Of a DNA stretch of 64,000 nucleotides, positions 18,400-27,410 are shown in pieces. Source of the DNA: Oceanirhabdus sp. W0125-5. Lineage in GTDB: Bacteria; Bacillota; Clostridia; Clostridiales; Clostridiaceae. Within the stretch, counting starts at the first letter, position 1; every line of letters begins with the position of its first letter. Location of the stretch: NCBI RefSeq assembly GCF_027938815.1, contig NZ_CP115913.1, positions 5,304,001 to 5,368,000 on the forward strand, given 5' to 3'. Both the position numbers and the translations under genes were made by a program. The notes beneath the pieces were generated by a model. That model saw only the letters and a program-made list of their open reading frames with translations. It searched no databases and was not told where the DNA came from.

Positions 18400-18428
18400 A
18401 TTATAAACCTCCATAAACTTCCAATAAA
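18400..18428 (-). promoter_or_regulatory. promoter of the module 1 ATPase-permease operon
   Basis: TTTATT (18423-18428), 17-base spacer and TATAAT (18400-18405) on the minus strand, about 30 bases upstream of the ATPase start. Confidence 0.6.
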
Positions 18429-18442
18429 TCGATTACCATTAC

Positions 18443-18468
18443 AATACCTTTCATTCTTGAAAGGTATT
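18443..18468. promoter_or_regulatory. palindrome upstream of module 1 promoter, likely regulator site
   Basis: Perfect 11-bp arms AATACCTTTCA/TGAAAGGTATT around TTCT, 15 bases upstream of the -35 box. The position suits activation by the module's own response regulator (inference). Confidence 0.5.
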
Positions 18469-18592
18469 TCAGACATAGAAAAAAACTCAATCTCTGCGTC
18501 ACTAAGGTTCTCTGTGCTGCTCGAGTACTACTTGTACACCGCGCTGCTCGTTCACCTCGTTCCTTGACCTTGAGCTTTTTCTATGCCTGAAA
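18467..18592. other. GC-rich insert closed by 24-bp inverted repeats
   Basis: Arms at 18467-18490 and 18570-18592 (TTTCAGACATAG... and its near complement, two mismatches and one gap) enclose 79 bases of about 54% GC, which also contain short repeats (GTGCTGCTCG, GCGCTGCTCG). It lies between the module 1 kinase gene and the ATPase promoter. No gene was found in it. It may be a small mobile or structured element; only one copy is in this window. Confidence 0.5.
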
Positions 18593-18642
18593 CTCCTACA
18601 ATACAAAAATTATATTTATTACTTTTCAATGAATTAAAAATA

Positions 18643-19647
18643 TCAAAAGATACTCTTAGGTTTGTTAAAAGTGATTATAACTGTAGTTCCTATATTCTTT
18701 TGAGATTTTATTTCTACTTCATGATTAAGCTTTTCAGATATTTTTTTAACCATATATAATCCTATTCCAGTTGAATTACTGTACCTTCTCCCATTATTCC
18801 CAGTAAAGAAAGGTTGGAAAACGCGAGATATATCCTCTTTATCCATACCTATTCCTTGGTCTTCTATAACAAGTGAAATACTATTTTCATTTCTTTCAGC
18901 CCAAATATTTATAAGTTTTTTTTCATTTTTAGGTGAGTACTTTATAGCATTGGACATTATCTGTTCAATTATATAGCTGCACCATTTAAGGTCTGTATAC
19001 ACTATTATTTCCTTATCTATATTTACCTTTGGAAATACCCCATGATATATAAAATCCCGTTTTTTAGAATTAACTACTTTTGAAACCATATTATATAAAG
19101 ATATTTCATTGATAGCGTAGTCTTTTGAAAAATCATCTAACCTTAATACATTAAGACCATTTTCCAAGTTATATTCCAGTTTCTTATTTTCCTCTTCAAT
19201 GTCATGGAGAATATTTTCATCTATCTCTCCATTAATACCTTTTTCACATGCTAGTCCAATAACTGTACTTGAAGTTTTCATGTTATGTATCCAATGTGAG
19301 AAAAAAGATAACTTTTCATTATATTTATTCTCTAGTTTATATATCTTCTTAATATAATGTCTATGTACCAATCTAATTGTCTGCAAAGATTTATCTCCAT
19401 TTGGATCTTGAAAATCTGGACTTGTTTGTGCAATATAAAGTTTTTTATAAAATTGCCTACATAAAAAGAATTCAACAATTATATAAACAATAATTACAAC
19501 ATTGCTTAAAATAAAGGGATATATTATATCTCTTGTCCCCATAAGCAAATAATAAAATGATAAGATTATAAAAGTATTTATGTAATATACCATAATACTT
19601 CTTTTACATTTTTTTAGTACCTCAACTAAAATTTCTTTGAAAGACAT
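18643..19647 (-). CDS. intramembrane-sensing histidine kinase, module 1 (BceS-like)
   Basis: A 334-residue kinase with two transmembrane helices (about 20-40 and 43-63) separated by only a few residues. It has no extracellular sensor, the hallmark of BceS-type kinases that take their signal from the permease. The phospho-acceptor is the His in SHWIHNMKTSS; the usual Pro after KT is Ser. ATP-binding boxes are MSNAIKYSP, EDQGIGMD and GIGLYMVKKI. I chose the ATG at 19647 (AGGTG upstream). It overlaps the response regulator gene by 26 bases, so the two are translationally coupled. Confidence 0.92.
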   Translation of the reverse strand: MSFKEILVEVLKKCKRSIMVYYINTFIILSFYYLLMGTRDIIYPFILSNVVIIVYIIVEFFLCRQFYKKLYIAQTSPDFQDPNGDKSLQTIRLVHRHYIKKIYKLENKYNEKLSFFSHWIHNMKTSSTVIGLACEKGINGEIDENILHDIEEENKKLEYNLENGLNVLRLDDFSKDYAINEISLYNMVSKVVNSKKRDFIYHGVFPKVNIDKEIIVYTDLKWCSYIIEQIMSNAIKYSPKNEKKLINIWAERNENSISLVIEDQGIGMDKEDISRVFQPFFTGNNGRRYSNSTGIGLYMVKKISEKLNHEVEIKSQKNIGTTVIITFNKPKSIF

Positions 19648-20314
19648 ATCCGACACCTCGTTTTGTGATAATTACATTCTCTAATCCTAAATTACTCAAC
19701 TTCTTCTTTGTTCTAGTAATGTTTACCGTAAGAGTATTATCATCAACAAAACTTTCATCATCCCAAATTGCTTCTAAAAGCTCTTCTCTTGTAATTACTT
19801 TGTCTATCTTTTTCATAAAAACCTTAAGAAGTCTATATTCATTTTTAGTGAGTTCCATCACTTTATCCCCATACTTCAGCTTCATGCTTTGACCAAACAT
19901 GACTAGCTCCCCAACTTTGATCTCATCAGATAGATTATTTTGTGAGTTTCTTTTAATTATCCCATTTATCTTAGCAAATAGAATTCCCATACTGAATGGC
20001 TTAGTTATATAATCATCTGCTCCAAGTTCAATTCCCCTTATCTGTTCACTCTCTTCACTTCTAGCAGATAAAATAATCACAGGAAACTTATATTTCTTTC
20101 TAATTAATCTTAAGTAATACATTCCATCAAACTTAGGAAGATTAATATCTAATATAATCAAATTAGGCTGTACCTCATCTATTTCATCCATAACATTATC
20201 AAAATACTCAATGGTATAAACATCAAAGTCATACGCTGAAAGATATTCAGTCATATATTTTATTAGTTTTACATCATCTTCAATAATCATTATTTTTTTC
20301 ATACTCTCCCCCAC
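19622..20314 (-). CDS. OmpR-family response regulator, module 1 (BceR-like)
   Basis: A 230-residue regulator. The receiver has acidic residues EDD near 10, the phospho-acceptor Asp in ILDINLPKFDG (about 55), and KPFS (about 105). The C-terminal winged helix runs from about 130, with MELTKNEYRLLKVF, and TLTVNITRTKKKL as recognition helix. It probably activates the ATPase-permease operon downstream in response to a cell-wall peptide antibiotic. A long hairpin lies 31 bases upstream of its start. Confidence 0.93.
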   Translation of the reverse strand: MGESMKKIMIIEDDVKLIKYMTEYLSAYDFDVYTIEYFDNVMDEIDEVQPNLIILDINLPKFDGMYYLRLIRKKYKFPVIILSARSEESEQIRGIELGADDYITKPFSMGILFAKINGIIKRNSQNNLSDEIKVGELVMFGQSMKLKYGDKVMELTKNEYRLLKVFMKKIDKVITREELLEAIWDDESFVDDNTLTVNITRTKKKLSNLGLENVIITKRGVGYVFQRNFS

Positions 20315-20344
20315 TTTCTATAGACAATCCATAGTTAAACTTTA

Positions 20345-20397
20345 TTTATACGTATCTCAAAATCATAGTGTTTCTATGATTTTTGAATATGTATAAA
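20345..20397. promoter_or_regulatory. long inverted repeat upstream of module 1 regulator
   Basis: 24-base arms (TTTATACGTAT...ATCATAG at 20345-20368 and its near complement at 20374-20397, four mismatches) with a 5-base loop. The innermost 10 bp (AAAATCATAG) pair perfectly. It could be an operator or a 5'-leader hairpin. Confidence 0.45.
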
Positions 20398-20654
20398 TTT
20401 ACTTTTAACTTGGATTCTATATATATCTAATCATACCACCAAAATTATCCTTTTTTCAATATTTATGGATTAACATTCTTATTTCTCGTAACTTTTAACG
20501 TAACTAGCAGAAATTTCCTATCTTCTATAAGTGGGAGATGAATGCGTAATCTTAATACTTTTACATGGATAAAAAATCATAAATGTGAAATAATAAGAAT
20601 GAATGTTCTTATTATTCGTTATGATTGTATTGAAAAGTAAAGGTGTTGAAAGTA

Positions 20655-21723
20655 ATGAAAATCAACAAAGCATATAAATTCAGAATGTATCCAAATGAAA
20701 ATCAAATAAAGATTATTGAAAAATCTTTTGGTTGTTCAAGATATGTATATAATCATTTCTTAAACCAAAGGAATGAAATATACAGAACAACAAAATCAAT
20801 TACCAAGTATGAAAAAAGAACTTGTATGGCTTAAAGAAGTTGATAGTACATCACTGCAGATGTCACTAAGAAATCTTGATGCTGCATTCAAAAATTTCTT
20901 TGAAGGTAGAGCAGACAGACCAAAATTCAAAAGTAAAAGAGACAACTATAAAACATATACAAGTAATTTTGTGAATAACAATATTGAAATTAAAAAAGAT
21001 AAAATAAAACTTCCTAAATTGAAATATGTTAATGCAAAAATTCATAGATATGTTGAAGGTAGAGTAATAAACGCTACTGTTTCTAAAACATCAAGTGGTA
21101 AATATTTTGTATCTATATGTGTTGAAACAAAGATAGAGCCATTAAAAAAAGTATCGGGGAATGTTGGTATAGATTTAGGGATATGTCATTTTGCAATATT
21201 ATCAAATGGTGAAAAGATTGAAAATCCTAAGTATCTAAAAAAGTCATTAGATAAATTGGCAAAGGAACAAAGAAAATTAAGTAGTAAAGAAAAAGGCAGT
21301 AACAATTGGAATAAGCAAAGAATAAAGGTTGCTAGACTACATGAACGTATATCTAATCAAAGATTAGACTTCATCCATAAGCTATCTAAAAGAATTATAA
21401 GCGATAATCAAGTTATAATTCTTGAAGATTTATCAGTTAAAAATATGATGAAGAATGATAAATTAGCTCAAAGTATTTCAGATGTAAGTTGGTATAAATT
21501 TGTTACTATTCTAGATTATAAAGCAAAATGGCATGGAAGAAAAATTCATAAAATAAATAGATGGTATCCGTCATCTAAAACATGCAATAATTGTGGTCAT
21601 GTTTTAGATGAAATGCCACTGCATATAAGAAAATGGAAATGTCCTAAATGCGATAGCATTCATGATAGGGATATAAATGCCAGTAGGAATATCTTGAAGC
21701 AAGGGTTATTAGAAATAGCCTAA
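20655..21723 (+). pseudogene. tnpB: tnpB (OrfB), frameshifted
   Basis: The RNA-guided nuclease of IS605-type elements. The first part (MKINKAYKFRMYPNENQI... QRNEIYRTT) and the rest (from TEQQNQLPSMKKEL) are in different frames, with the break near 20775-20800. Residues normally found around the join also seem to be missing, so a small deletion is likely. Downstream, all RuvC residues are present: Asp in GIDLGICHF, Glu in IILEDLSV, Asp in DRDINASRN. The zinc ribbon is intact (CNNCG...CPKC). As it stands, no full-length protein can be made without frameshifting. Confidence 0.85.
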
Positions 21724-21856
21724 AAAAATAAGAACCGTAGGTCTTACGGGGATTGCCTGTGGAGAAAGTAGATTGCGAAATCTGTGAAGCAGGAAAAGTT
21801 CTTGGATATACCAAGAAGCCCCCACTTCAGCGTGAGTAAGTGGAGGGAGAGTTCAC
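21724..21856 (+). ncRNA. putative omega RNA (reRNA) region of the IS605-type element
   Basis: The non-coding tail between the tnpB stop and the right end is GC-richer than the surroundings and foldable, ending in the CCCCCACTT...AAGTGG hairpin. In this family it encodes the guide RNA scaffold, with the guide taken from flanking DNA. Here that would be the formyltransferase sequence starting TTAGAGGCTTGAG. Confidence 0.55.
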
Positions 21857-22140
21857 TTAGAGGCTTGAGTTCTTGGCCAAATAAGAATATAAACTCATGG
21901 CCAACGGCTTATGCTTATTATAATGATATTCCATTTAAAATATTCAAATCCAAGTGGGTAGAGGCAAACATTACAGAACCATCAGGTTATATCATAGATG
22001 CAAATAATGAAGGAATTAAGGTCGCTACCAATAACGGTATTCTTATTATAGAAATATTACAGTTTCCAGGTGGGAAACCTCTTGAGGTAAAAGAATTTTT
22101 AAAAGGAAATAAAATAGAAAAAGGCATTGTATTATCATAA
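21857..22140 (+). pseudogene. methionyl-tRNA formyltransferase C-terminal fragment
   Basis: About 94 codons matching the OB-fold C-terminal domain of Fmt-type proteins (LRGLSSWPNKNINSWPTAYA, then LQFPGGKPLEVKEFLKGN). The catalytic N-terminal domain is absent, replaced by the IS605-type right end; a reading frame from 21784 is a fusion of element and gene. The N-terminal half is not present on the other side of the element, so either a deletion accompanied the insertion or the locus was rearranged. It is probably not the housekeeping fmt. Confidence 0.75.
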
Positions 22141-22253
22141 TCATAATTGATTAATGGTCTATATAGAACTACAATATTATGATTATTGGTTCGTAATATT
22201 CTTATTTAATACATTAAACAAAGAAATTAATTGTTACACAATCTAAATAAAAA

Positions 22254-22274
22254 AGGCGTACAATATGTACGCCT
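22254..22274 (-). terminator. terminator of the DUF4163-type lipoprotein gene
   Basis: Arms AGGCGTAC/GTACGCCT around a short AT loop. On the minus strand a T-rich run follows. The minus-strand gene stops about 110 bases upstream, with copy H between. Confidence 0.75.
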
Positions 22275-22311
22275 AAAACCAAATTTAAAATAGATATTCG
22301 AAAAATAATAT

Positions 22312-22376
22312 AATTAAAATTTCTCGAAGAGAAATGTCAATCATTCTCCATTTTCAATTATACATTATCCATTAAT
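22312..22376 (+). repeat. dispersed structured element, copy H (right end only)
   Basis: AATTAAAATTTCTCG plus AAGAGAAAT hairpin, GTCAATCATTCTCC and inverted 7-mers (ATTTTCAATTATACATT). It ends 6 bases from the stop of the minus-strand lipoprotein gene. Confidence 0.78.
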
Positions 22377-22381
22377 TTTAT

Positions 22382-23107
22382 CTAGCTTGCAGGATGCTCA
22401 CCAAATTCAGTATTTATAATCCCCTCTAATTCACTTTGAGGAACGCTTAATTCAATGAATTCTTTAGCACTATCATCTAAAGGCATATAATAGAATACTA
22501 CATTATCTCCATTAAAATAAACACGGATTCCTTCTGCTTCTAATCCACCTTCGATTCCATTATCAATAGCTTTTTGATTTAGAATTTCTCTTACTTTTTC
22601 ACCATCTTTAACTAAATTATTATAAGAAATTTCATTTGTTGAAGAGATGTCCAGATTAACACTTCTTTGAACTGTAACGTCACCAATTCCCTCCATTTTA
22701 GCAGTACCTTTGAATACTACACTAAGAATATTTTCATCCATTCGTGTAATTTCATAATCGATTTCAACATCAGAATAACTTTCGCTATTTTCATATGACT
22801 CTACGATTTTTCTAAGACTCTGATTAATATAATCCTTAGAAAGTTCACCTGGGAACTCATTAATTTGAGGATAGTTTACTTTTATGTTTCTCTCCTCATT
22901 CTCTAAAACTTCTCCTTTTAGAGAGTAATTTAAATCAGATTTATTTTCATCAGATTTTTTATTTCCTTCTGCATTTTTATTAGATTCTTCTTGTTGTATT
23001 TGCTTTTGATTTTGTCCATTATTTGCTGTAGCCTCACTGTTACCACATCCAGATAAAACAAGTCCAGTACCTAATAATACTGCTGCAATAATTGCTTTTG
23101 TCTTCAT
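22382..23107 (-). CDS. secreted lipoprotein, DUF4163/DUF3298-like
   Basis: A 241-residue lipoprotein. The signal peptide ends in the lipobox LSGC with Cys21. A Gln/Asn/Lys/Glu-rich linker follows (about 22-60), then a beta-rich domain (NEERNIKVNYPQI... and FIELSVPQSELEGIINTEFG) with the layout of DUF4163/DUF3298 proteins such as the N-terminal part of PdaC. It should be anchored outside the membrane. RBS AGGAGG. It lies beside uppP, within the envelope-defence region. Confidence 0.75.
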   Translation of the reverse strand: MKTKAIIAAVLLGTGLVLSGCGNSEATANNGQNQKQIQQEESNKNAEGNKKSDENKSDLNYSLKGEVLENEERNIKVNYPQINEFPGELSKDYINQSLRKIVESYENSESYSDVEIDYEITRMDENILSVVFKGTAKMEGIGDVTVQRSVNLDISSTNEISYNNLVKDGEKVREILNQKAIDNGIEGGLEAEGIRVYFNGDNVVFYYMPLDDSAKEFIELSVPQSELEGIINTEFGEHPAS

Positions 23108-23221
23108 CTTGTAACCTCCTGAAAATTTAAGTATACTGTAGGTCTCTTGCCTACAATCTATATTATATAGATTTTTTTTCTATCTACATTACAGTTAGGT
23201 TACAATGGAAAAATTTTTTAT

Positions 23222-24028
23222 TTAAATATATATAGCAATAATTATAAATCCCACAATCAATCTATATATTGAAAACACCTTCATGGGCTTTTTCTTTAGA
23301 TAGCTTATAAACTTGTCTACAACTATCAAGGCTACTAAGAATGCTGTAATAAATCCAACAATAAGTACAAATATATTATTAGCTGTCAACTCTACTGATG
23401 TAGTTAGTAACTCATATCCTGTAGCCCCTACCATTACTGGTAATGCTAAAAAGAATGAAAACTCCGTAGCAGCATATGTTGAAAGTCCTGCTATCCATCC
23501 CCCTATTATAGTAGAAGCTGATCTAGACATCCCAGGCCATAAAGCCATACATTGAGCAATTCCTATTATTATTGCTTGTTTATAGGTAACATGATTTATA
23601 TCTCTAGAAACTTTTCTATCCCTTGTTCCTCTTTCCAATATAATCATTAGTATAGCACCAACAACCAAGGCAATTCCTACTGGTAATGGTTTAAATAAGA
23701 CTTCTTCTATTTCATCCTTAAATAATACACCTAATACTCCAAAGGGTATTACAGCAATAAAGATAGGAATCCAAAATCTCCACCCTTCTTTCTCAAATTT
23801 TAAAAAAGATATTACAGAAGTAAAAATCTTCTTCCAAAACAACACAACAATAGCTAATATGGCTCCTAGCTGTATTACAACAATAAACAAGTTTGAAAAT
23901 GCTCCATCAAATTTTATAAAATCACTTACTATGATCATATGACCTGTTGATGAAACTGGTAAAAACTCAGTAATTCCCTCAACTATACTGATAATTATTG
24001 CCTTAATTATTATGATAAAAAACTCCAT
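23222..24028 (-). CDS. uppP: undecaprenyl-diphosphatase UppP (BacA)
   Basis: A 268-residue polytopic membrane enzyme that dephosphorylates undecaprenyl pyrophosphate, recycling the lipid carrier that bacitracin sequesters. Both catalytic motifs are present: EGITEFLPVSSTGH (about residues 15-28) and PGMSRSASTIIGG (about 160-172). I chose the ATG at 24028 because AAGGAGGAGAAT precedes it. It follows the module 2 permease by 87 bases with a hairpin between, so it may be expressed by partial readthrough and add to bacitracin resistance. Confidence 0.96.
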   Translation of the reverse strand: MEFFIIIIKAIIISIVEGITEFLPVSSTGHMIIVSDFIKFDGAFSNLFIVVIQLGAILAIVVLFWKKIFTSVISFLKFEKEGWRFWIPIFIAVIPFGVLGVLFKDEIEEVLFKPLPVGIALVVGAILMIILERGTRDRKVSRDINHVTYKQAIIIGIAQCMALWPGMSRSASTIIGGWIAGLSTYAATEFSFFLALPVMVGATGYELLTTSVELTANNIFVLIVGFITAFLVALIVVDKFISYLKKKPMKVFSIYRLIVGFIIIAIYI

Positions 24029-24053
24029 ATTCTCCTCCTTATACATACATTAA

Positions 24054-24102
24054 GAAATAGCAAGTCATGAGTTTATTCTGGATATCTATGACTTGTTATT
24101 TC
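24054..24102 (-). terminator. hairpin between module 2 permease and uppP
   Basis: 15-bp arms GAAATAGCAAGTCAT/ATGACTTGTTATTTC, one mismatch, 19-base loop, 26 bases before the uppP start. On the minus strand the T run is poor (TTCTTAATG), so it may only attenuate. Confidence 0.6.
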
Positions 24103-24115
24103 TTTTATATTACAT

Positions 24116-26050
24116 TTATGCTTTTCCTTTATTAGTAACAACTTTTATGAATTTATTAATAGCAAGTAGATAGAATAACATATATACCAATGCTAAAAAT
24201 ACTATAGATATACTAGCAGGTATTATAAGATTTTTAGTCATGATCAAGGCTAATACCCTTAATGCAACGATTGCATGTATACTTCCTGCCACTAATGGTA
24301 AAATACACTGTATCGCTCCTTGTTTTATTGCTGTACTCCAAATCTCATTTTTAGTTACTCCAATATTCATAAGTCTAATATATTTTTCCTTATCCATATA
24401 TGCTTCAGTTATTATATTGAAGTAAACCATTACTCCTGATGCAACTATAAAAACTAATGCAAGTACCCCACCAAGGAAGAAGTATACCTCTAACTCTTTA
24501 AATCTATTTTTATCTAAAGATTCTTGTGATAATGCTGCAACTTCTTCTTTACTTTCTTTAAATTTATGTGTTATTCCATTTGTAATGTCTTTTAACTTTT
24601 CTCTATCTTCTATATTTAAACCAGTGTATCTATATTCCTTGAATAATTCCTTGTACTTCTCATAGTCTTCATCTCTCATAACCAATGCAGGTAAATTAGC
24701 TAGTTTCCCAAATATAGGTGCATATATACTCTTCTCTATATCTAAATGAATACCTTTTGAATTTACATGATTTTCTTCAACAAGACTAGCCATTACCCCA
24801 GGTTTCATTACTAAAGTAACCAAATCTTCTCCTATCACAACTTTAGATAGAATCTTATCAGCTTTCTCTCCTTCTATAGCTCTAACTATTTTCTCAAAAT
24901 CAGAATACTTAAGAGAAAAATAATCTGAGAAATGAAAGGTATTTGAATTTTTATACTCCTCAACATTTGCTTCATCTATATGCAGTCCATCTAATGTTAC
25001 TGAAAAATCAATGTTATCTTCACTTTCTTTTATTACTTCTTTAATTTTATTGGTGATTCCCTCATGCTTCTCTGCTTCTGACATAAATGCTAAATGAAAA
25101 GGTGCTTCATATCTTTCTGTAAGTTCAACATTATATTTAATAGAGTAACATGTACCAAATGCAGTTATTGCAGAAGCTACCAATATTGCAACAGCGGTAA
25201 GACTCTTATAATTTTTTCTTATCCTGAATGCTAAATTTGAAACTGCAATTATATTTGTTCCTCTATAAAATATATTCTTTTTCTTCTGCAACCACTTAAT
25301 AACTCCTGGTATCAGCGCTTGGAATAACCAGAATGTCCCCCAAACAATCAATCCAATAACTATAGGAATTTTTGCTACCAAATAAGGATCTATTTTATAA
25401 GAGACATAATAATATGCCCCTCCTAATATTATCAATGATAATATCCCTTTAATAATGCTCACCTTCTGTGGTTTATCTTCCATCTTTGATGCATTGAAAA
25501 GCTGTATCAGTTTACTTCTATTTATGTTTATATATCCTCTGACTGATGCTGCTATGAAAAATAAAAGGAAGAATCCTGCTGTCTCTGTAATACTCTCTAT
25601 TGACAAGAAAAAGCCAATCTTAACATTCCCAATAGCCACAGTTGCTAATGCCATTAAAAATAACTTATTAATTAATATTCCTCCTATTATTCCTAGGCAA
25701 AGAGCAGTTAATCCCATAGATATTGATTCTATAACATATACCCTTCCAATCTCTTCTGTTGTAACTCCCATAAAACAATACATTCCTATTTCTTTCTTTC
25801 TCTGTTTTAAAAATATTGTATTTGAATACCAAACAAAGAATGCCAAAAACAAAATCAATAAAAAGGCGGCTGCTTTTGATGCCCCTGCAGCTGCATAATG
25901 AAGTGAATCTGAACCAAGAGCCTCTGGATTATATTTTAAAGTAGCAAAATTATAGTATATCGCTATGGAAAAAATCATAGCTAACATATGAACACTATAT
26001 GCTCTAATATTATTCTTAAAATTACTTCTAGCTAAATTATACGCACTCAT
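24116..26050 (-). CDS. Bce-type ABC permease, module 2
   Basis: A 644-residue BceB-like permease. Signature loop KQRKKEIGMYCFMGVTTEE after helix 2, SKMEDKPQKVSIIKGIL after helix 4, an extracellular domain of about 200 residues starting near 300, and a C-terminal EKYIRLMNIGVTKNEIW coupling segment. The ATG at 26050 has GAGGGG upstream and lies inside the end of the ATPase gene, so translation is coupled. It closely resembles the orphan permease at 37530 and is more distant from modules 1 and 3. Confidence 0.92.
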   Translation of the reverse strand: MSAYNLARSNFKNNIRAYSVHMLAMIFSIAIYYNFATLKYNPEALGSDSLHYAAAGASKAAAFLLILFLAFFVWYSNTIFLKQRKKEIGMYCFMGVTTEEIGRVYVIESISMGLTALCLGIIGGILINKLFLMALATVAIGNVKIGFFLSIESITETAGFFLLFFIAASVRGYININRSKLIQLFNASKMEDKPQKVSIIKGILSLIILGGAYYYVSYKIDPYLVAKIPIVIGLIVWGTFWLFQALIPGVIKWLQKKKNIFYRGTNIIAVSNLAFRIRKNYKSLTAVAILVASAITAFGTCYSIKYNVELTERYEAPFHLAFMSEAEKHEGITNKIKEVIKESEDNIDFSVTLDGLHIDEANVEEYKNSNTFHFSDYFSLKYSDFEKIVRAIEGEKADKILSKVVIGEDLVTLVMKPGVMASLVEENHVNSKGIHLDIEKSIYAPIFGKLANLPALVMRDEDYEKYKELFKEYRYTGLNIEDREKLKDITNGITHKFKESKEEVAALSQESLDKNRFKELEVYFFLGGVLALVFIVASGVMVYFNIITEAYMDKEKYIRLMNIGVTKNEIWSTAIKQGAIQCILPLVAGSIHAIVALRVLALIMTKNLIIPASISIVFLALVYMLFYLLAINKFIKVVTNKGKA

Positions 26051-26801
26051 TCTGAACCCCTCCAAGAGCTCCCATTAAATCAATTATTCTCTGGAAGAAT
26101 TCTTTTCTTGATGTGTCCTTATCAAGCTTTGCATGAATTTTACCATCCTTTAGAAATAAAACCCTCTTGCAATAACTTGCAGCAAATGCATCATGTGTAA
26201 CCATAATGACTGTAGTTTTAAAATCCTCATTCATTCTAACTAGACTCTTTAAAAGATCTGCTGAAGATTTAGAATCCAATGCTCCTGTTGGCTCATCAGC
26301 CAATACTAACTTTGGTTCAGTGATAAGTGCTCTTGCTGCAGCAGTTCTCTGCTTTTGTCCTCCTGATAGTTCATAAGGATATTTATTTAATTGATCATCA
26401 ATCCCGAAAAAATTACTGATTTTCTTTACTCTTTCTATTATCTTTTTACTATTCTTCTTTCCTAAAGCAAGTGGCAATGCAATGTTATCCATAATTGTCA
26501 TATTGTCTAGCAAATTAAAATCCTGAAATATAAATCCTAACTCTTCTTTCCTATAGTTAGTGAGTGCTTTTTTATTTAACTTTAAAATGTTATCACCTTT
26601 ATAAAAAATTTCTCCTGTAGTTGGTGTATCTATAGTTGATAATAAATTTAACATTGTAGTTTTTCCAGATCCTGAAGGACCCATAATAGCAACGAAATCA
26701 CCCTCATTAATTTCTAGATTAATACCATCCAATGCCTTATACTTAACCCCTCTGCTTCCATATATTTTTGTTATATTTTTTACATCCATTATTGTATTCA
26801 T
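26037..26801 (-). CDS. Bce-type ABC ATPase, module 2
   Basis: A 254-residue BceA-like ATPase: Walker A GPSGSGKTTM, signature LSGGQKQR, Walker B LVLADEPTGALDSKS, switch VTHDAFAAS, tail SRKEFFQRII. The ATG at 26801 has GGAGGT upstream. A palindromic operator lies 107-136 bases upstream with a TAAAAT -10 box downstream of it. It could also energise the orphan permease at 37530, which has the same operator half-sites and no ATPase of its own. Confidence 0.93.
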   Translation of the reverse strand: MNTIMDVKNITKIYGSRGVKYKALDGINLEINEGDFVAIMGPSGSGKTTMLNLLSTIDTPTTGEIFYKGDNILKLNKKALTNYRKEELGFIFQDFNLLDNMTIMDNIALPLALGKKNSKKIIERVKKISNFFGIDDQLNKYPYELSGGQKQRTAAARALITEPKLVLADEPTGALDSKSSADLLKSLVRMNEDFKTTVIMVTHDAFAASYCKRVLFLKDGKIHAKLDKDTSRKEFFQRIIDLMGALGGVQNECV

Positions 26802-26907
26802 AATTAATACCTCCAAACTTGCTATTTTTATAACACTTAATTAACTGTTAACTATATGATACAGCTTTACCGACTTCTATTCCATATTTTAGAGTTACAG
26901 TTTCATA

Positions 26908-26937
26908 TTGGTATGTTACATCTATGTAACATACCAA
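26908..26937. promoter_or_regulatory. 30-bp perfect palindrome, probable BceR-type operator
   Basis: 14-bp arms TTGGTATGTTACAT mirrored around CT. On the minus strand a TAAAAT box lies about 17 bases beyond its end, so the site overlaps the -35 position, as for activators of this type. The core ATGTTACAT-NN-ATGTAACAT recurs at 39535-39554. Confidence 0.7.
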
Positions 26938-26953
26938 CATAAAACTACAAAAT

Positions 26954-26986
26954 AAACTAAGGGAACTATTCAAGCCCCCTTAGTTT
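26954..26986. terminator. terminator overlapping the end of the small membrane pseudogene
   Basis: Arms AAACTAAGGG/CCCTTAGTTT with a 13-base loop. The gene's stop codon lies within it. T-rich flanks on both strands. Confidence 0.75.
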
Positions 26987-27224
26987 TATTTTTTATTAAA
27001 AATGATATAGCAAAAAATACAATACTGAGCATAATCAAGCCTATAAATATACACAGTTGAAATGGTCCACTACCACATTTATCAAATGGATTTGGTCCAT
27101 TAATAATCCTCATATATCGTTCATAATCTCCATGTATTAACCCATATAAGAATGCAGGGCTTATTAAAAAAATGTACCCAAAGGTTAAAAATATTTTTCA
27201 GATAAGCTTATTCAATCTCTTCAT
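26970..27224 (-). pseudogene. small membrane protein with premature TGA
   Basis: An ATG at 27224 with AGGAGGGTAAC upstream opens a frame of 84 sense positions interrupted only at codon 9 by TGA (27198-27200). Reading through gives two membrane segments (KIFLTFGYIFLISPAFLYGL and LCIFIGLIMLSIVFFAISFL) around a DYERYMRIINGPNPFDKCGS loop. A single G-to-A change in TGG would explain the stop. It lies between the module 2 kinase and ATPase genes. The family is unknown. Confidence 0.65.
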
Positions 27225-27365
27225 GTTACCCTCCTATTATAAATAACACAAATTAACTCTTTATTGTTTAATCCATATTATAACTTATAAGGAACGATAT
27301 TCATAACGAATTATTTTAATAGCTATAATTAAAAATTTTGATTATGCGTTCTAAATAGTTAATTT

Positions 27366-27408
27366 TCCATCCATCATTCTCAACTCTCAACTCACCATTC
27401 TCAACTTC
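27366..27408 (-). repeat. dispersed structured element, copy K (left end, inverted)
   Basis: The minus strand reads GTTGAGAATGGTGAGTTGAG-type 7-mers then AATGATGGATGG, and stops. It abuts the stop codon of the minus-strand kinase. It is the only copy in this orientation. Confidence 0.65.
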
Positions 27409-27410
27409 TT

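Larger units (their letters stand above)
20505..21856 (+). mobile_element. IS200/IS605-type element, tnpB-only (IS1341 group), decayed
   Basis: The left end carries CCTATCTTCTATAAGTGGG (about 20518-20536), the usual foldback end of this group. The right end carries the CCCCCACTT...AAGTGG hairpin (21819-21848) and stops near GTTCAC (21851-21856), directly followed by formyltransferase sequence. There is no tnpA. The precise left boundary is uncertain. The only gene is a frameshifted tnpB. Confidence 0.7.

Noticed and set aside
21784..22140. 118-codon reading frame as a complete gene
   Set aside because: Its first 24 codons are the IS605-type right end, and only the rest resembles a formyltransferase C-terminus, so it is a junction artefact.
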